A stretch of 28,877 nt of DNA from Gammaproteobacteria bacterium. GTDB lineage: Bacteria > Pseudomonadota > Gammaproteobacteria > Pseudomonadales > Azotimanducaceae. Each line of letters starts with the position of its first letter. Positions within the stretch are counted from its first letter, which is position 1. The notes below the pieces were generated by a model that ran no database searches, was not told the DNA's origin, and saw nothing but the letters and a program-made list of their open reading frames with translations. Positions 1-7,769 of the stretch are shown in pieces. The translations under genes and the position numbers were made by a program. The stretch is taken from NCBI GenBank assembly GCA_027293665.1, contig JAPUFN010000238.1, positions 1-28,877 of the forward strand, given 5' to 3'.

Positions 1-680
1 TGAGGTGCAAGCGCCACCGCAGCCTCCTGGCCGTCCTGACCCACCAGCCTCAGGCCTTCTGCGTCCTGGAAGAGCACCAGGCCGTCGAGGTAGCCGACCT
101 CGCAGGCACCGGCAGGTTGACCCAGCAGGCGGTCGCGCAAAAGATATAGCGTCATGTCGTGTGAAACGCAGATGTCGAGCTGCTGCTCGGCAAGCGGCGC
201 GGCGAGCTTTGCTGCCAGAACCTGCAATACCAGCGAGGCGGCAAGCTGCGGGGCAATCATCGCATCATCGGGCACGCTACCTGCGAACCACTGTTCCATA
301 TACGGCACCAGTCCACCGGCCTGATTCATGCCACGCCACATCTTCATCTGATCGAGGACGTAAAACACCCCAAGCGCCTCCAGCGGGCGGTGACGGGTGG
401 CCGGCCCTCCACGGCGGGCATGTTCGAACAGAATCAATTCAGCCGTCTCCATGCAGCGCGCAGGCGGGCTGGCGTAACCGCGCAGCGTGTGCGATTTGGG
501 CAGCCGCTCACCCAGCCGCCGCGCGAGCGCTCTACCCTCATCGGTCAGGGGATTGTCCAGGTCATGTATCTGCGGACGGTACTCCCGGGCGGAATGCCGC
601 AGTAGCACAACCGCGTGGTGGACACCGCGCTCGGTGACGCCTGCAACGAGTTCGACGATGGCATCCCCGCAGGCCGTCAT
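1..680 (-). CDS. Histidine phosphatase family protein (C-terminus beyond window edge)
   Basis: The reading frame opens at ATG 680-678 and runs off the left edge without a stop, giving about 226 visible residues. Near the N-terminus VVLLRHSAREY carries the Arg-His of the histidine phosphatase (phosphoglycerate mutase-like) superfamily, where the His forms the phospho-enzyme. RHS replaces the commoner RHG. It is followed by NPLTDEGRALARRLGERL, the usual post-catalytic segment. Further on, SHDMTLYLL provides the second catalytic His in an His-Asp context. These proteins dephosphorylate small molecules or proteins; the substrate cannot be inferred. The ribosome-binding site is weak (GGGA about 8 bases upstream). 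It is divergent from the SDR at 862 and shares the repeat-rich 681-861 region with it. The family assignment is fairly sure; function is open. Confidence 0.8.
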   Translation of the reverse strand, partial: MTACGDAIVELVAGVTERGVHHAVVLLRHSAREYRPQIHDLDNPLTDEGRALARRLGERLPKSHTLRGYASPPARCMETAELILFEHARRGGPATRHRPLEALGVFYVLDQMKMWRGMNQAGGLVPYMEQWFAGSVPDDAMIAPQLAASLVLQVLAAKLAAPLAEQQLDICVSHDMTLYLLRDRLLGQPAGACEVGYLDGLVLFQDAEGLRLVGQDGQEAAVALAP

Positions 681-723
681 GCTTGCATCCCGTAGCGTTG
701 CTAATTCGTCTGTATTAGTATCG

Positions 724-750
724 AAAATTCGCCTTTTTTGCAGGAATTTT
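724..750. promoter_or_regulatory. Inverted repeat AAAATTC-N13-GAATTTT in the divergent promoter region
   Basis: Perfect 7-base arms (724-730 and 744-750) flank a 13-base T-rich spacer, between the divergent phosphatase (start 680) and SDR (start 862). A -10-like TATAAG lies at 751-756, directly after the right arm. A second, shorter inverted repeat (CTAAT 701-705, ATTAG 714-718) lies upstream. The position suits an operator, but no regulator can be assigned from sequence. Confidence 0.3.
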
Positions 751-760
751 TATAAGACCC

Positions 761-820
761 GCCGCAGGCGCTTTATACGCCGCCGCAGGCGCTTTATACG
801 AGCCGCCGCGGGCGCTTTAA
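761..820. repeat. Three tandem copies of a 16-17 base GC-rich element ending in TTTATA/TTTAA
   Basis: Copies lie at 761-777, 782-798 and 805-820. The first two are identical (GCCGCAGGCGCTTTATA) and offset by 21 bases. The third differs (GCCGCGGGCGCTTTAA) and is offset by 23 bases. On the minus strand each copy reads as an A/T-rich TATAAA or TTAAAG box followed by GCGCC-GCGGC, so it could offer repeated -10-like elements or protein sites. On the plus strand the array would sit in the leader of the SDR gene if transcription starts near the TATAAG at 751-756. Confidence 0.75.
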
Positions 821-861
821 GCCACGGCTGGGAAGAATGTACAACTACGGAGAACAGACAG

Positions 862-1776
862 ATGGGACGACTAGATGACAAAGTTGCGGTAGTTACCGGC
901 GCAGGTCGCGGCATCGGCCGCGAGATCGCCATGCTTCTGGCAAGCCACGGCGCGAAAATCGTGGTGAACGATCTGGGTGGCAACACCGACGGCACCGGCA
1001 CGGGGAAAATAGCCGACGATGTGGTCGAGGAAATCTGCGCAGCCGGTGGCGAAGCGGTGTCGAATACCGATTCCGTGGCGGAGGTGGCTGGTGGCGAAGC
1101 TCTGCTGCAGACAGCAATCGATGCGTTCGGCAGTCTGGACATACTGATCAACAACGCCGGGATTCTGCGCGACAAAACTATTTTCAATATGGCGGAGTCC
1201 GACTGGGATGCGGTGCTCGCCGTGCACCTGAAGGGTCACTACTGCTGCTCGCGGCCCTTCGCAAAATACATTCGTGAAAATAACCGTACCGGTTGCAGGA
1301 TCATCAACTTCTCGAGCGTTTCGGGCCTCTTCGGCAACTTCGGGCAAGCCAACTATGGCGCCGCCAAAGCCGGCATCGCCGGTTTTTCCCGGGTTCTCGC
1401 CCTGGAGCTCGCTAAATATGGCTGCACCGTGAACACAATTTCTCCCGGCGCACTTACCCGCATGACGATCCCGTTGCGCGAAGGCCGCGGTGAAGAGGTG
1501 GGCGATAGCGAGCTTGAGCAGAGCGGACCGCAACACATCGCGCCGATCGTTGCCTGGCTTGCGACCGAGGCTGCAGCCGGCATCACTTCAGAGATTTTTC
1601 ACACCGGCTACGGCGGCGTTGCCATCATGCAGCAGCCGGCTGTAATCAAGCAGTTCAAAAAAACAGACGGTGTGTGGAGCCTCGATGAACTCGATGCAGT
1701 CGTGCCGCAACTCATAGCGGCGAAGAAGGCGAACGTGGAGGCCGCCAAGGAAGCTGGAGCAGCCGTAGAGATTTGA
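862..1776 (+). CDS. SDR-family NAD(P)-dependent oxidoreductase (MFE-2/17beta-HSD4-like hydroxyacyl-CoA dehydrogenase type)
   Basis: The product is 304 residues. The Rossmann motif TGAGRGIG is at residues 12-19, VVNDLGG follows the second strand, NNAG is at 97-100, and the catalytic YGAAK is at Tyr165/Lys169, preceded by Ser residues in NFSSVSG. The VVNDLGG and GQANYGAAKAG wording is typical of the dehydrogenase domain of peroxisomal multifunctional enzyme type 2 and its bacterial stand-alone relatives, which oxidise 3-hydroxyacyl-CoA or hydroxysteroid substrates with NAD. The protein is longer than classical 250-residue SDRs, with a C-terminal extension after residue 255. ATG 862 is preceded by GGAG at 849-852. 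The stop at 1774-1776 lies just upstream of the FAD oxidoreductase, so the two probably share a transcript. Exact substrate is unknown. Confidence 0.88.
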   Translation: MGRLDDKVAVVTGAGRGIGREIAMLLASHGAKIVVNDLGGNTDGTGTGKIADDVVEEICAAGGEAVSNTDSVAEVAGGEALLQTAIDAFGSLDILINNAGILRDKTIFNMAESDWDAVLAVHLKGHYCCSRPFAKYIRENNRTGCRIINFSSVSGLFGNFGQANYGAAKAGIAGFSRVLALELAKYGCTVNTISPGALTRMTIPLREGRGEEVGDSELEQSGPQHIAPIVAWLATEAAAGITSEIFHTGYGGVAIMQQPAVIKQFKKTDGVWSLDELDAVVPQLIAAKKANVEAAKEAGAAVEI

Positions 1777-1793
1777 GCGGGGAGGACGACCAC

Positions 1794-3308
1794 CTGAATA
1801 TCGCCATCGTCGGGTCCGGCATCTGCGGGATGTGCTCGGCTATGGCGTTGGCGCGACAGGGTCACACAGTGAGTGTGTATGACCGCGACCCGGCCCCGCC
1901 GGACGGTGACGCAGACGCTGCATTTTTCAACTGGCAGCGCCGCGGTGCGGCCCAGTTCCGGCATCCCCATGCATTTCTCGGCCTGCTGTGCAACATCATC
2001 GAGGAGAACTATCCGGATCTGCTCGAGGCTTTTTACGCCGCTGGCGCACGCCGGGTGGATTTCGCGGAAATGCTGTCAGCCGAGCTCAGGGCCGCCTACG
2101 TTGCCGAACCAGGGGATGCAAAGCTCTGGGTACTCATGTGCCGACGGGCAACGATGGAGACGGTGTTCCGGCGTTACGTTGAGTCGATGGCGAATGTCAG
2201 CATTCACAACGGAGTCCGGGTCACCGGTATGTGCACGCAGGTCGATTCGCAGGGCACTCTCGACGTAACCGGGATCACCATCGAGCAGGCAGGACGCACG
2301 AGTGAACGTACTGCGGACATCGTCGTCGATGCCAGCGGCCGGTTGTCGAAATTTCCCGGTTGGTTCGCAGCACTCGATCGCACGGTGCACGAAGAAAAAG
2401 ACGATGCGGAAATCGTTTACTACACCCGCCACTATCGCCTGCAGCCCGGCTGCGAAGAACCACCGCGTGGCGAGCGCCCGGGGGCGGGTGATCTGGGCTA
2501 TCTGAAGTTCGGCGTGTTTCCAGGCGACAATGGCACCTTCGCGATCATCCTGTGCCTGCCGGTTGCCGAACGCCTCCTGCAGCGTGCAGTGCGTGCAGGC
2601 GCCACCTTCGATCAGATCTGTTTGAGTATCCCGGGACTGGAACCCTGGCTCGTCGACAACCGTAGCTCACCAACCACCGAACCATTCGGCATTGCCGACA
2701 TTCAGTCTGTCTGGCGCCACTATGTGACTGCCGGTGAACCGTTGGCACGCAACTTCTTCGCTGTAGGAGACGCAGCCCTGCGCACCAATCCGCTCTATGG
2801 CCGCGGTTGCAGTACTGGAATTCTGCACGCCCACATCCTGGCGGACGTCATCGCGGAATCGCGCGATCCTGTGAGCCGCGCGCATCGCTTCGATGAGCGC
2901 ACCGAGAAGGAGTTACGGCCGATTTTCAGCGCCAGCCTGCGCGAAGACAGGAATGGTATCGCCCGCTCAGCCGCGGTACTCGAAGGTCGCACACTCGACA
3001 AACCCGACGGCCTGAAAAAATGGTTTCGCCTCGCGTTTGGCGACGCCCTGGGTGCTGCATCACGCGAGCAGCTTCACGTTCTGCGCGGAGCGATGAAATC
3101 CTTCCATCTGCTGGAAAATCCGGGGGCTTTTCTCAAGGATCCGAAGATACGCCGGACGGTGCTGCGCTACATGCTCAAAGGTCGCCGGAGGAATTCAGCG
3201 AAGCGTTTGCAACCCGGACCCGGGCGGGCGGAAATGCACGATCTGCTCGGCCTGTCGGCGGACGCTGCCGTGAGCCCCGACGAATCAGAAATAGTAAACC
3301 CAGCGTAG
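1794..3308 (+). CDS. FAD-dependent oxidoreductase/monooxygenase, probable CTG start
   Basis: From CTG 1794 the protein is 504 residues and begins MNIAIVGSGICG, with the FAD-binding GxGxxG at residues 7-12. The central segment has VVDASGR, and the second FAD motif is VGDAALRTNPLYGRG. The early RRGAAQFRHPHAF resembles the segment seen in flavoprotein monooxygenases and epoxidases of the 2-polyprenyl-6-methoxyphenol hydroxylase group. CTG 1794 was chosen because GGGGAGG (1779-1785) sits 8 bases upstream. The alternative TTG 1773 would overlap the SDR stop but has no good ribosome-binding site and would add seven hydrophilic residues. It lies 17 bases after the SDR gene, suggesting a shared operon and perhaps oxidation of the same substrate. 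Its last 24 bases overlap the convergent barrel gene. Reaction not identified. Confidence 0.8.
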   Translation: MNIAIVGSGICGMCSAMALARQGHTVSVYDRDPAPPDGDADAAFFNWQRRGAAQFRHPHAFLGLLCNIIEENYPDLLEAFYAAGARRVDFAEMLSAELRAAYVAEPGDAKLWVLMCRRATMETVFRRYVESMANVSIHNGVRVTGMCTQVDSQGTLDVTGITIEQAGRTSERTADIVVDASGRLSKFPGWFAALDRTVHEEKDDAEIVYYTRHYRLQPGCEEPPRGERPGAGDLGYLKFGVFPGDNGTFAIILCLPVAERLLQRAVRAGATFDQICLSIPGLEPWLVDNRSSPTTEPFGIADIQSVWRHYVTAGEPLARNFFAVGDAALRTNPLYGRGCSTGILHAHILADVIAESRDPVSRAHRFDERTEKELRPIFSASLREDRNGIARSAAVLEGRTLDKPDGLKKWFRLAFGDALGAASREQLHVLRGAMKSFHLLENPGAFLKDPKIRRTVLRYMLKGRRRNSAKRLQPGPGRAEMHDLLGLSADAAVSPDESEIVNPA

Positions 3309-4532
3309 ATAGCCCTGCTTTGCACCACCGCTCGTGACGCCATCACCCAGCAGCGGCACCCCACCGAATTCATCACCCGCGCGCCCGAATGGCACGACCA
3401 CACCGAGCTGGACACGCGAATGATCACCCGGTTCGTAGGTCAATTGCGTCTGCAGCAGACTGCTCGCGTCGTGCAGATTACTGATAACCGTGAGATTCTG
3501 CGTCCACAGCGGATGCCACTGAACACTGCTGCCTGCGGCGACGTAATCCTTCATCAGATTGAAAACCTCACCACGACCCAGCCGGTCCAGCAGTGGCTGG
3601 GGCAGCAGCACGGGACTTGCGGGTAGCTCGCTGACCCCGAAACTGTTGTGAAAGTACTCGAAGTAGACATAGAGGGTTTTTTCGTTAATGGCAAAGCTGT
3701 AATCCAGATTCACGATTCCTGAGATTTTCCAATCGGAGTCATCAGCCAGCCGGGTGGCAATCACATCGGATCGCAGTAACGCACCACCGAGCGGCAAGCG
3801 GGTGGAAAAGCCATACACCTGATCGCGGTAGTGCTTGCCCGCGACGAGATCGAACTCAGTGCTGCCGGTGTAGCCGTGCCATTTCAAAGCGACGCTGTCA
3901 GCCTGCCCCGTGACGTCTCCATCGGCATCGCGCCGCGCCACGGCGAGCAACTGCAGATCGCTGCCGTTGCCGAGGAGCTTTTCGACGAGCAGCAGATCAT
4001 CGCCCGCCTTATAGTCGCGATCGACTGTCGTCGGCGCAAACGGGCTGAACAGATCCATCGGCTGGAACACGATTCCATTACCCCAGCTGACCGCCTGCCG
4101 ACCGAGCGTCAGCCCCCAGTTACCACGCCGATATTCAACCGCCAGACGATCAAATCGTTGTACTACACGATGCCTGTCGCCGTCGCCGATCTCCCACGAC
4201 AGATCCATGAGCCGCATATCGTCATCGCCGGGCGATTGATCCAGCGTGATTCCAGGCGCCGAATTGAAGGCGAAAGAGTCGCCGCCGTTGAGCGTGGTCG
4301 ACAAATCGGCGATCCAGCGGAGCGACCCCGAACTGTGGCGGAACATCAGGCGCAGATCGGTGGTGTAGTCGTAGGCTGGCGTGCCATTGAGCTCGCGCTG
4401 GAAATCGTGGCTCGGTAGCGCAGCACCTGTGGCAAACGCTTTCGTTCGGGCGCTGAATTCCAGTGCCAGCGCGGGCCCGCAAACACAGCATGCTGCCACC
4501 ACGAGCAACGCGCGGACCACACCCGTGTTCAT
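3285..4532 (-). CDS. Outer-membrane beta-barrel protein of the ABC/LolA-like cluster
   Basis: The 415-residue product starts at ATG 4532 with a clear signal peptide (hydrophobic ALLVVAACCVCG, likely cleavage after PALA-L near residue 24). The mature part alternates polar and hydrophobic residues in short strands, has motifs such as LGRQAVSWGNG and FQPMDLFSPF, and ends RWVYYF. A C-terminal Phe after aromatic residues is the usual Bam recognition signal of outer-membrane barrels. I do not recognise a named family; the LGRQxxxWG...D segment resembles DUF1302-type and carbohydrate-porin-like barrels. It is the last gene of a minus-strand operon, one base after the ATPase stop. That suggests it is the outer-membrane receiver or exit for whatever the ABC pump handles. 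An in-frame start 11 codons upstream would overlap the ATPase gene and is less likely. Confidence 0.78.
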   Translation of the reverse strand: MNTGVVRALLVVAACCVCGPALALEFSARTKAFATGAALPSHDFQRELNGTPAYDYTTDLRLMFRHSSGSLRWIADLSTTLNGGDSFAFNSAPGITLDQSPGDDDMRLMDLSWEIGDGDRHRVVQRFDRLAVEYRRGNWGLTLGRQAVSWGNGIVFQPMDLFSPFAPTTVDRDYKAGDDLLLVEKLLGNGSDLQLLAVARRDADGDVTGQADSVALKWHGYTGSTEFDLVAGKHYRDQVYGFSTRLPLGGALLRSDVIATRLADDSDWKISGIVNLDYSFAINEKTLYVYFEYFHNSFGVSELPASPVLLPQPLLDRLGRGEVFNLMKDYVAAGSSVQWHPLWTQNLTVISNLHDASSLLQTQLTYEPGDHSRVQLGVVVPFGRAGDEFGGVPLLGDGVTSGGAKQGYLRWVYYF

Positions 4533-4533
4533 G

Positions 4534-5232
4534 TCAGGCAGCCCGGCTGGAGTTGTCCTCGACAATTTCGCCGTCGCGCAGGTTGACCTGCCGTTTGGAA
4601 TAGCCCATGACCATTGGATCGTGGGTAGCGGTAATGATCGTCACACCCTGCCGTTCATTGAGCGTACGCAGCAACTCGAGCAGCTCCTGAGTGGTGCCTG
4701 AATCGAGATTGGCGCTGGGTTCATCGGCGAGCAGCAGTACAGGATTGGTGACGATGGCCCTGGCCACGGCGGCGCGCTGTTGTTGCCCGCCGGACAGTTC
4801 ACCCGGCCTACGCCCGGCCATGCTCGCAAGCCCCAGATCTTTCAGGAGTGAAGATGCGCGCTCGCGGCGCTCGTCAGCCGCCACGCCCTGCAACTGCATG
4901 ATGAATTCAACGTTCTCCTGCGCGGAGAGCACCGGAATCAGGTTATAGGACTGAAAAACGAAGCCCATTTGGTGCAGCCGCAAGTCCGAAAGTTCGCTTT
5001 CACTGAGGTCGTTGAGGGTTACGCCGTCGACTTCCACGGTGCCGCTATCGGGCCTGTCCAGGCCGCCGATGAGATTGAGCAGCGTCGTCTTGCCAGAGCC
5101 CGAAGGTCCGGCGAGACTCACGAACTCGCCACGCTTCACCACGAAATCAACGCCCTGCAGGGCCACTACCGGCACAGCGTTGTCCTGATAGGTTCGCGTT
5201 ACACCGCTGCATCGAACTACTACGTCGCTCAT
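4534..5232 (-). CDS. ABC transporter ATP-binding protein (LolD/MacB type)
   Basis: The product is 232 residues, the normal length for LolD-like ATPases. Walker A GPSGSGKT is at residues 42-49, the Q-loop Gln at 94 (VFQSYNLIP), the signature LSGGQ at 146-150, Walker B with Asp170-Glu171 (LLLADEPSANLDS) and the switch His at 204 (TATHD). The spacing and the FQxxNLIP segment match the LolD/FtsE/MacB class, which powers mechanotransmission pumps rather than ordinary importers. Its ATG overlaps the upstream permease stop as ATGA (5229-5232), indicating translational coupling. It is the only ATPase in a cluster with three permeases, so it presumably serves all of them. Confidence 0.95.
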   Translation of the reverse strand: MSDVVVRCSGVTRTYQDNAVPVVALQGVDFVVKRGEFVSLAGPSGSGKTTLLNLIGGLDRPDSGTVEVDGVTLNDLSESELSDLRLHQMGFVFQSYNLIPVLSAQENVEFIMQLQGVAADERRERASSLLKDLGLASMAGRRPGELSGGQQQRAAVARAIVTNPVLLLADEPSANLDSGTTQELLELLRTLNERQGVTIITATHDPMVMGYSKRQVNLRDGEIVEDNSSRAA

Positions 5233-6440
5233 CTTCTCAGAGCCTCCAATGGTTTGATTTTTACGGCGCGCCAGGCGGGATAGAGGGCTGCCAGGATGCC
5301 GAATACCAGACTCAAGCCGGCGACCAGAACCATGTCCTCTACCAGCAGCCGTGGTACCAGCAGACTGCGCATACCGGCCAGTTCCACGCCCTCAGCCCAC
5401 TGTGACAGATCGATTCCGTCCTGCAGCCACAGGTAGAAACCCCAGCCCAGCAGCAGTCCGATTGCGATGCCAACCGCCATGATCAACGTCGACTCCAGCA
5501 CGACCTGCGCGATCACGGCTCCCGGCCGCATGCCCACTGCCCGCAACATGCCGAACTCCTGGACACGCTCCATCACCGCGGTGACCAGCGTATTGACGAG
5601 GCCGAATATCAGGGCCCCCATCATGATCAGAAACCAGATGAAGACGGCGGCATCGGCAAAGACGAACATCGCCGCAGCCTGTGGCTCGAGTTCCTGCCAG
5701 TCGAGCACATCCAGGCCGGTGAAGAATTCGACGAATACCTGCTTGATACTGAATTCCTTCGGATGACTGGCAAACTTGATCGACACCTCGGTAACCACGT
5801 CTGCATCCAACATAGCCTGCAGGGCAGTGATGCCGGTGAAGACGAACTGTTTTTCAAGGCCAGTGCCTTCCGCGTCGTAGGTCCCAGCGATACGGAAACC
5901 AGCCTCGCGATTGAGCCCATCCAGGCCCTGGGTGATCAACACCAGCCTGCGACCCACTGCAGTCTCGAGCTGGCGCGCCAACTCTTTGCCGATGACGACC
6001 CGTCGATCTGCAGCTGAGGCCAGCCGCTCTCCCGTGTAGGTCGCGTTGCCGATGAACGAGATATGTTCCTGTGCAGGATCGATGCCCACGAATTGAATAC
6101 CGCGTGTTTCCCGCTCGCTCATGATGACGGCGGGGATCCGGATCCGCGCAGCCCAGCCCTCGAGCTGATCGGCCGGCAGATCCGGTTGCCAGTCGTGCGC
6201 GAGGGCAAAGCTCTTTTCGATGTTGGGATCGTCGAGGTAACCCGGCGCAAGTATCTTCACATGGCCGGTGAGATTGGCGACGGCTGCTTCCTGCATGTCG
6301 TATTGAAATCCCCGGATCAGGCTGTTCATCACCGTCACACCTGCAACGGCAACGCAGATCGCCAGCAGCAACATGATGTTGCGCCGGCGGTGGCGAAACA
6401 GATTGCGTTGACTCAACTGCAGCAACAATTTCAAGGGCAA
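5229..6440 (-). CDS. FtsX-like ABC permease A (LolC/LolE/MacB family)
   Basis: The 403-residue product starts at TTG 6440, chosen because AGGAG at 6451-6447 lies 6 bases upstream. The in-frame sequence further upstream is antisense-like and lies inside the neighbouring permease. One membrane segment follows HRRRNIMLLL near residue 20. A periplasmic domain of about 230 residues comes next, then three membrane segments in the C-terminal FtsX domain with ERVQEFGMLRAVGMRPG. It ends AWRAVKIKPLEALRR, the conserved FtsX tail. The four-helix plan with one large periplasmic domain is that of LolC/LolE and MacB. It is more divergent from permeases B and C than those are from each other. The stop overlaps the ATPase start. 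Cargo unknown. Confidence 0.88.
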   Translation of the reverse strand: MPLKLLLQLSQRNLFRHRRRNIMLLLAICVAVAGVTVMNSLIRGFQYDMQEAAVANLTGHVKILAPGYLDDPNIEKSFALAHDWQPDLPADQLEGWAARIRIPAVIMSERETRGIQFVGIDPAQEHISFIGNATYTGERLASAADRRVVIGKELARQLETAVGRRLVLITQGLDGLNREAGFRIAGTYDAEGTGLEKQFVFTGITALQAMLDADVVTEVSIKFASHPKEFSIKQVFVEFFTGLDVLDWQELEPQAAAMFVFADAAVFIWFLIMMGALIFGLVNTLVTAVMERVQEFGMLRAVGMRPGAVIAQVVLESTLIMAVGIAIGLLLGWGFYLWLQDGIDLSQWAEGVELAGMRSLLVPRLLVEDMVLVAGLSLVFGILAALYPAWRAVKIKPLEALRR

Positions 6441-6468
6441 CGTATTCTCCTGTTTCCTTAAGCGCGCA

Positions 6469-7755
6469 TTACTCTTTGGCGCGAAGGGCTTCAATGGGGC
6501 GCATGCGACGGATTCGCAGTGCCGGGACGATTGCGGCGATCTGCGTTCCCAACAACATGACAATCGTCGCTGTCCATGCCGCATCCGTGCTGAACTTGGG
6601 ATATATCCGATCGGGCAGGTTGTATTGCTTGAGCATCTCCGCAGCATCGGCGGGCAGCGGCATGCCGGTGCTTGCCAGTATCGCGACCAGCCCGCCACTG
6701 ATCGCCATCCCGAGCAGCACACCCAACGCAGCCAACCAGAACGCCTCGAGCAGCAACTGCAGCATGATCGAGCCCGGCCGCATGCCAATCGCCATCAACA
6801 TGCCGAACTCGGGCGTGCGTTCAAAAATCGTCATCATGAAAGTATTCACAACACTGAACGTGACGATGATCACCAGCATCGCGAAGAAGAACTGCATGCC
6901 GATGTACTTCAGGTCAATTGTCTGTTCGGCTTCCGGCATGAGGTCCCGCCAGTCCTGCGCGATCCAGCCCGTACCTGGGACGCTGGCGGTGCTTTTGAGG
7001 CCGCGGGCAACAACTTCGCTGTCGGCAACTGAATCCGCCAGAACGACGAACATGTGTACTTCATCTGCGGCCAGTTCCCAGCCAGCACGGAAATCTTCGA
7101 GCGGAATCTGCACGAGTGCCCGATCCAGTGCCGCCTGACCGGTCGTGAACGTGCCAACAATCTCGGCGACTGCAGCGGCGACGCCACCTTCTTTCGCCGT
7201 CCCCAGCAACACCATCTCGTCGCCGATTGCGAGGCCCAGATTGCGAGCCAGCACCGAGCCGACAAAAGCCTCTCCGGGTCCCGCAAGGTAGCGACCGGTC
7301 CGTTGCATGTCCGGCAGGGTCGACCAGCTTGCCTCTTTGGCGAAATCCACACCGATCACCTGGGTGCCGAAACTGCGATCCGTACTCGACGCAAGTGCAA
7401 AACTCATGGCCCGTGGCGACGCGACCGCGACTGTGGGTATCGCGGCGAGCAACGATTCGAGCCGGTCTGCGTCGCGAATCGTGTGTTCGAGCGAGGGATT
7501 GTTAGCATATTCCGGATGCTGAATCTGGATATGACCCAACCCGAGCCGGGCACCGTTGTCGATCATGATCTCGAACGTACCCACCTGCATGGACATGCCG
7601 AAAACGAGCATCCAGACCGCAAATGCGATACCACATGCTGTCAGCCAGGTTCGCCGACCATTGCGCCACAGATTGCGCCAGGCGATCGTGGCGACGCTGT
7701 AGGTACCGCCAAACTTGGCGGTTGCCGGAGCTGCTTCGGCGGCGATCTCAGCCAT
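6469..7755 (-). CDS. FtsX-like ABC permease B (LolC/LolE/MacB family)
   Basis: The product is 428 residues from ATG 7755, with GGGAG 7 bases upstream. It has a soluble N-terminus of about 25 residues, then IAWRNLWRNGRRTWLT and a first membrane segment, a periplasmic domain, and a C-terminal FtsX domain with ERTPEFGMLMAIGMRPG. It ends LRIRRMRPIEALRAKE. It is clearly paralogous to permease C: both share WRNLWRN-RRTWLT near the N-terminus, LLGTQ-AA--PALRIRR-RP-EALR at the C-terminus, and an RxYPxFxT motif before the last helix. The spacing is 14 bases from permease C and 28 bases to permease A. It probably acts in the inner membrane with the ATPase at 4534-5232, as half of a dimer. Confidence 0.9.
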   Translation of the reverse strand: MAEIAAEAAPATAKFGGTYSVATIAWRNLWRNGRRTWLTACGIAFAVWMLVFGMSMQVGTFEIMIDNGARLGLGHIQIQHPEYANNPSLEHTIRDADRLESLLAAIPTVAVASPRAMSFALASSTDRSFGTQVIGVDFAKEASWSTLPDMQRTGRYLAGPGEAFVGSVLARNLGLAIGDEMVLLGTAKEGGVAAAVAEIVGTFTTGQAALDRALVQIPLEDFRAGWELAADEVHMFVVLADSVADSEVVARGLKSTASVPGTGWIAQDWRDLMPEAEQTIDLKYIGMQFFFAMLVIIVTFSVVNTFMMTIFERTPEFGMLMAIGMRPGSIMLQLLLEAFWLAALGVLLGMAISGGLVAILASTGMPLPADAAEMLKQYNLPDRIYPKFSTDAAWTATIVMLLGTQIAAIVPALRIRRMRPIEALRAKE

Positions 7756-7769
7756 CAGATGCTCCCGGG

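Noticed and set aside
487..861. Plus-strand N-terminal extension of the SDR gene reaching back to 487
   Set aside because: It runs antisense through the histidine phosphatase and across the tandem repeats, has low-complexity Arg-rich sequence, and ATG 862 has a good ribosome-binding site and starts at the family's normal N-terminus.
871..1536. Long minus-strand open frame opposite the SDR
   Set aside because: It mirrors a strongly supported SDR gene and its translation shows no domain pattern; GC-rich DNA often leaves such antisense frames open.
3831..4418. 195-codon plus-strand open frame opposite the barrel gene
   Set aside because: Shadow of the barrel coding sequence with no ribosome-binding site or recognisable motif.
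6441..6788. Longer N-terminus for permease A
   Set aside because: The extension is Cys/Arg/Ser-rich, lies entirely in another frame of permease B, and TTG 6440 has an AGGAG site 6 bases away followed at once by the conserved first membrane region.
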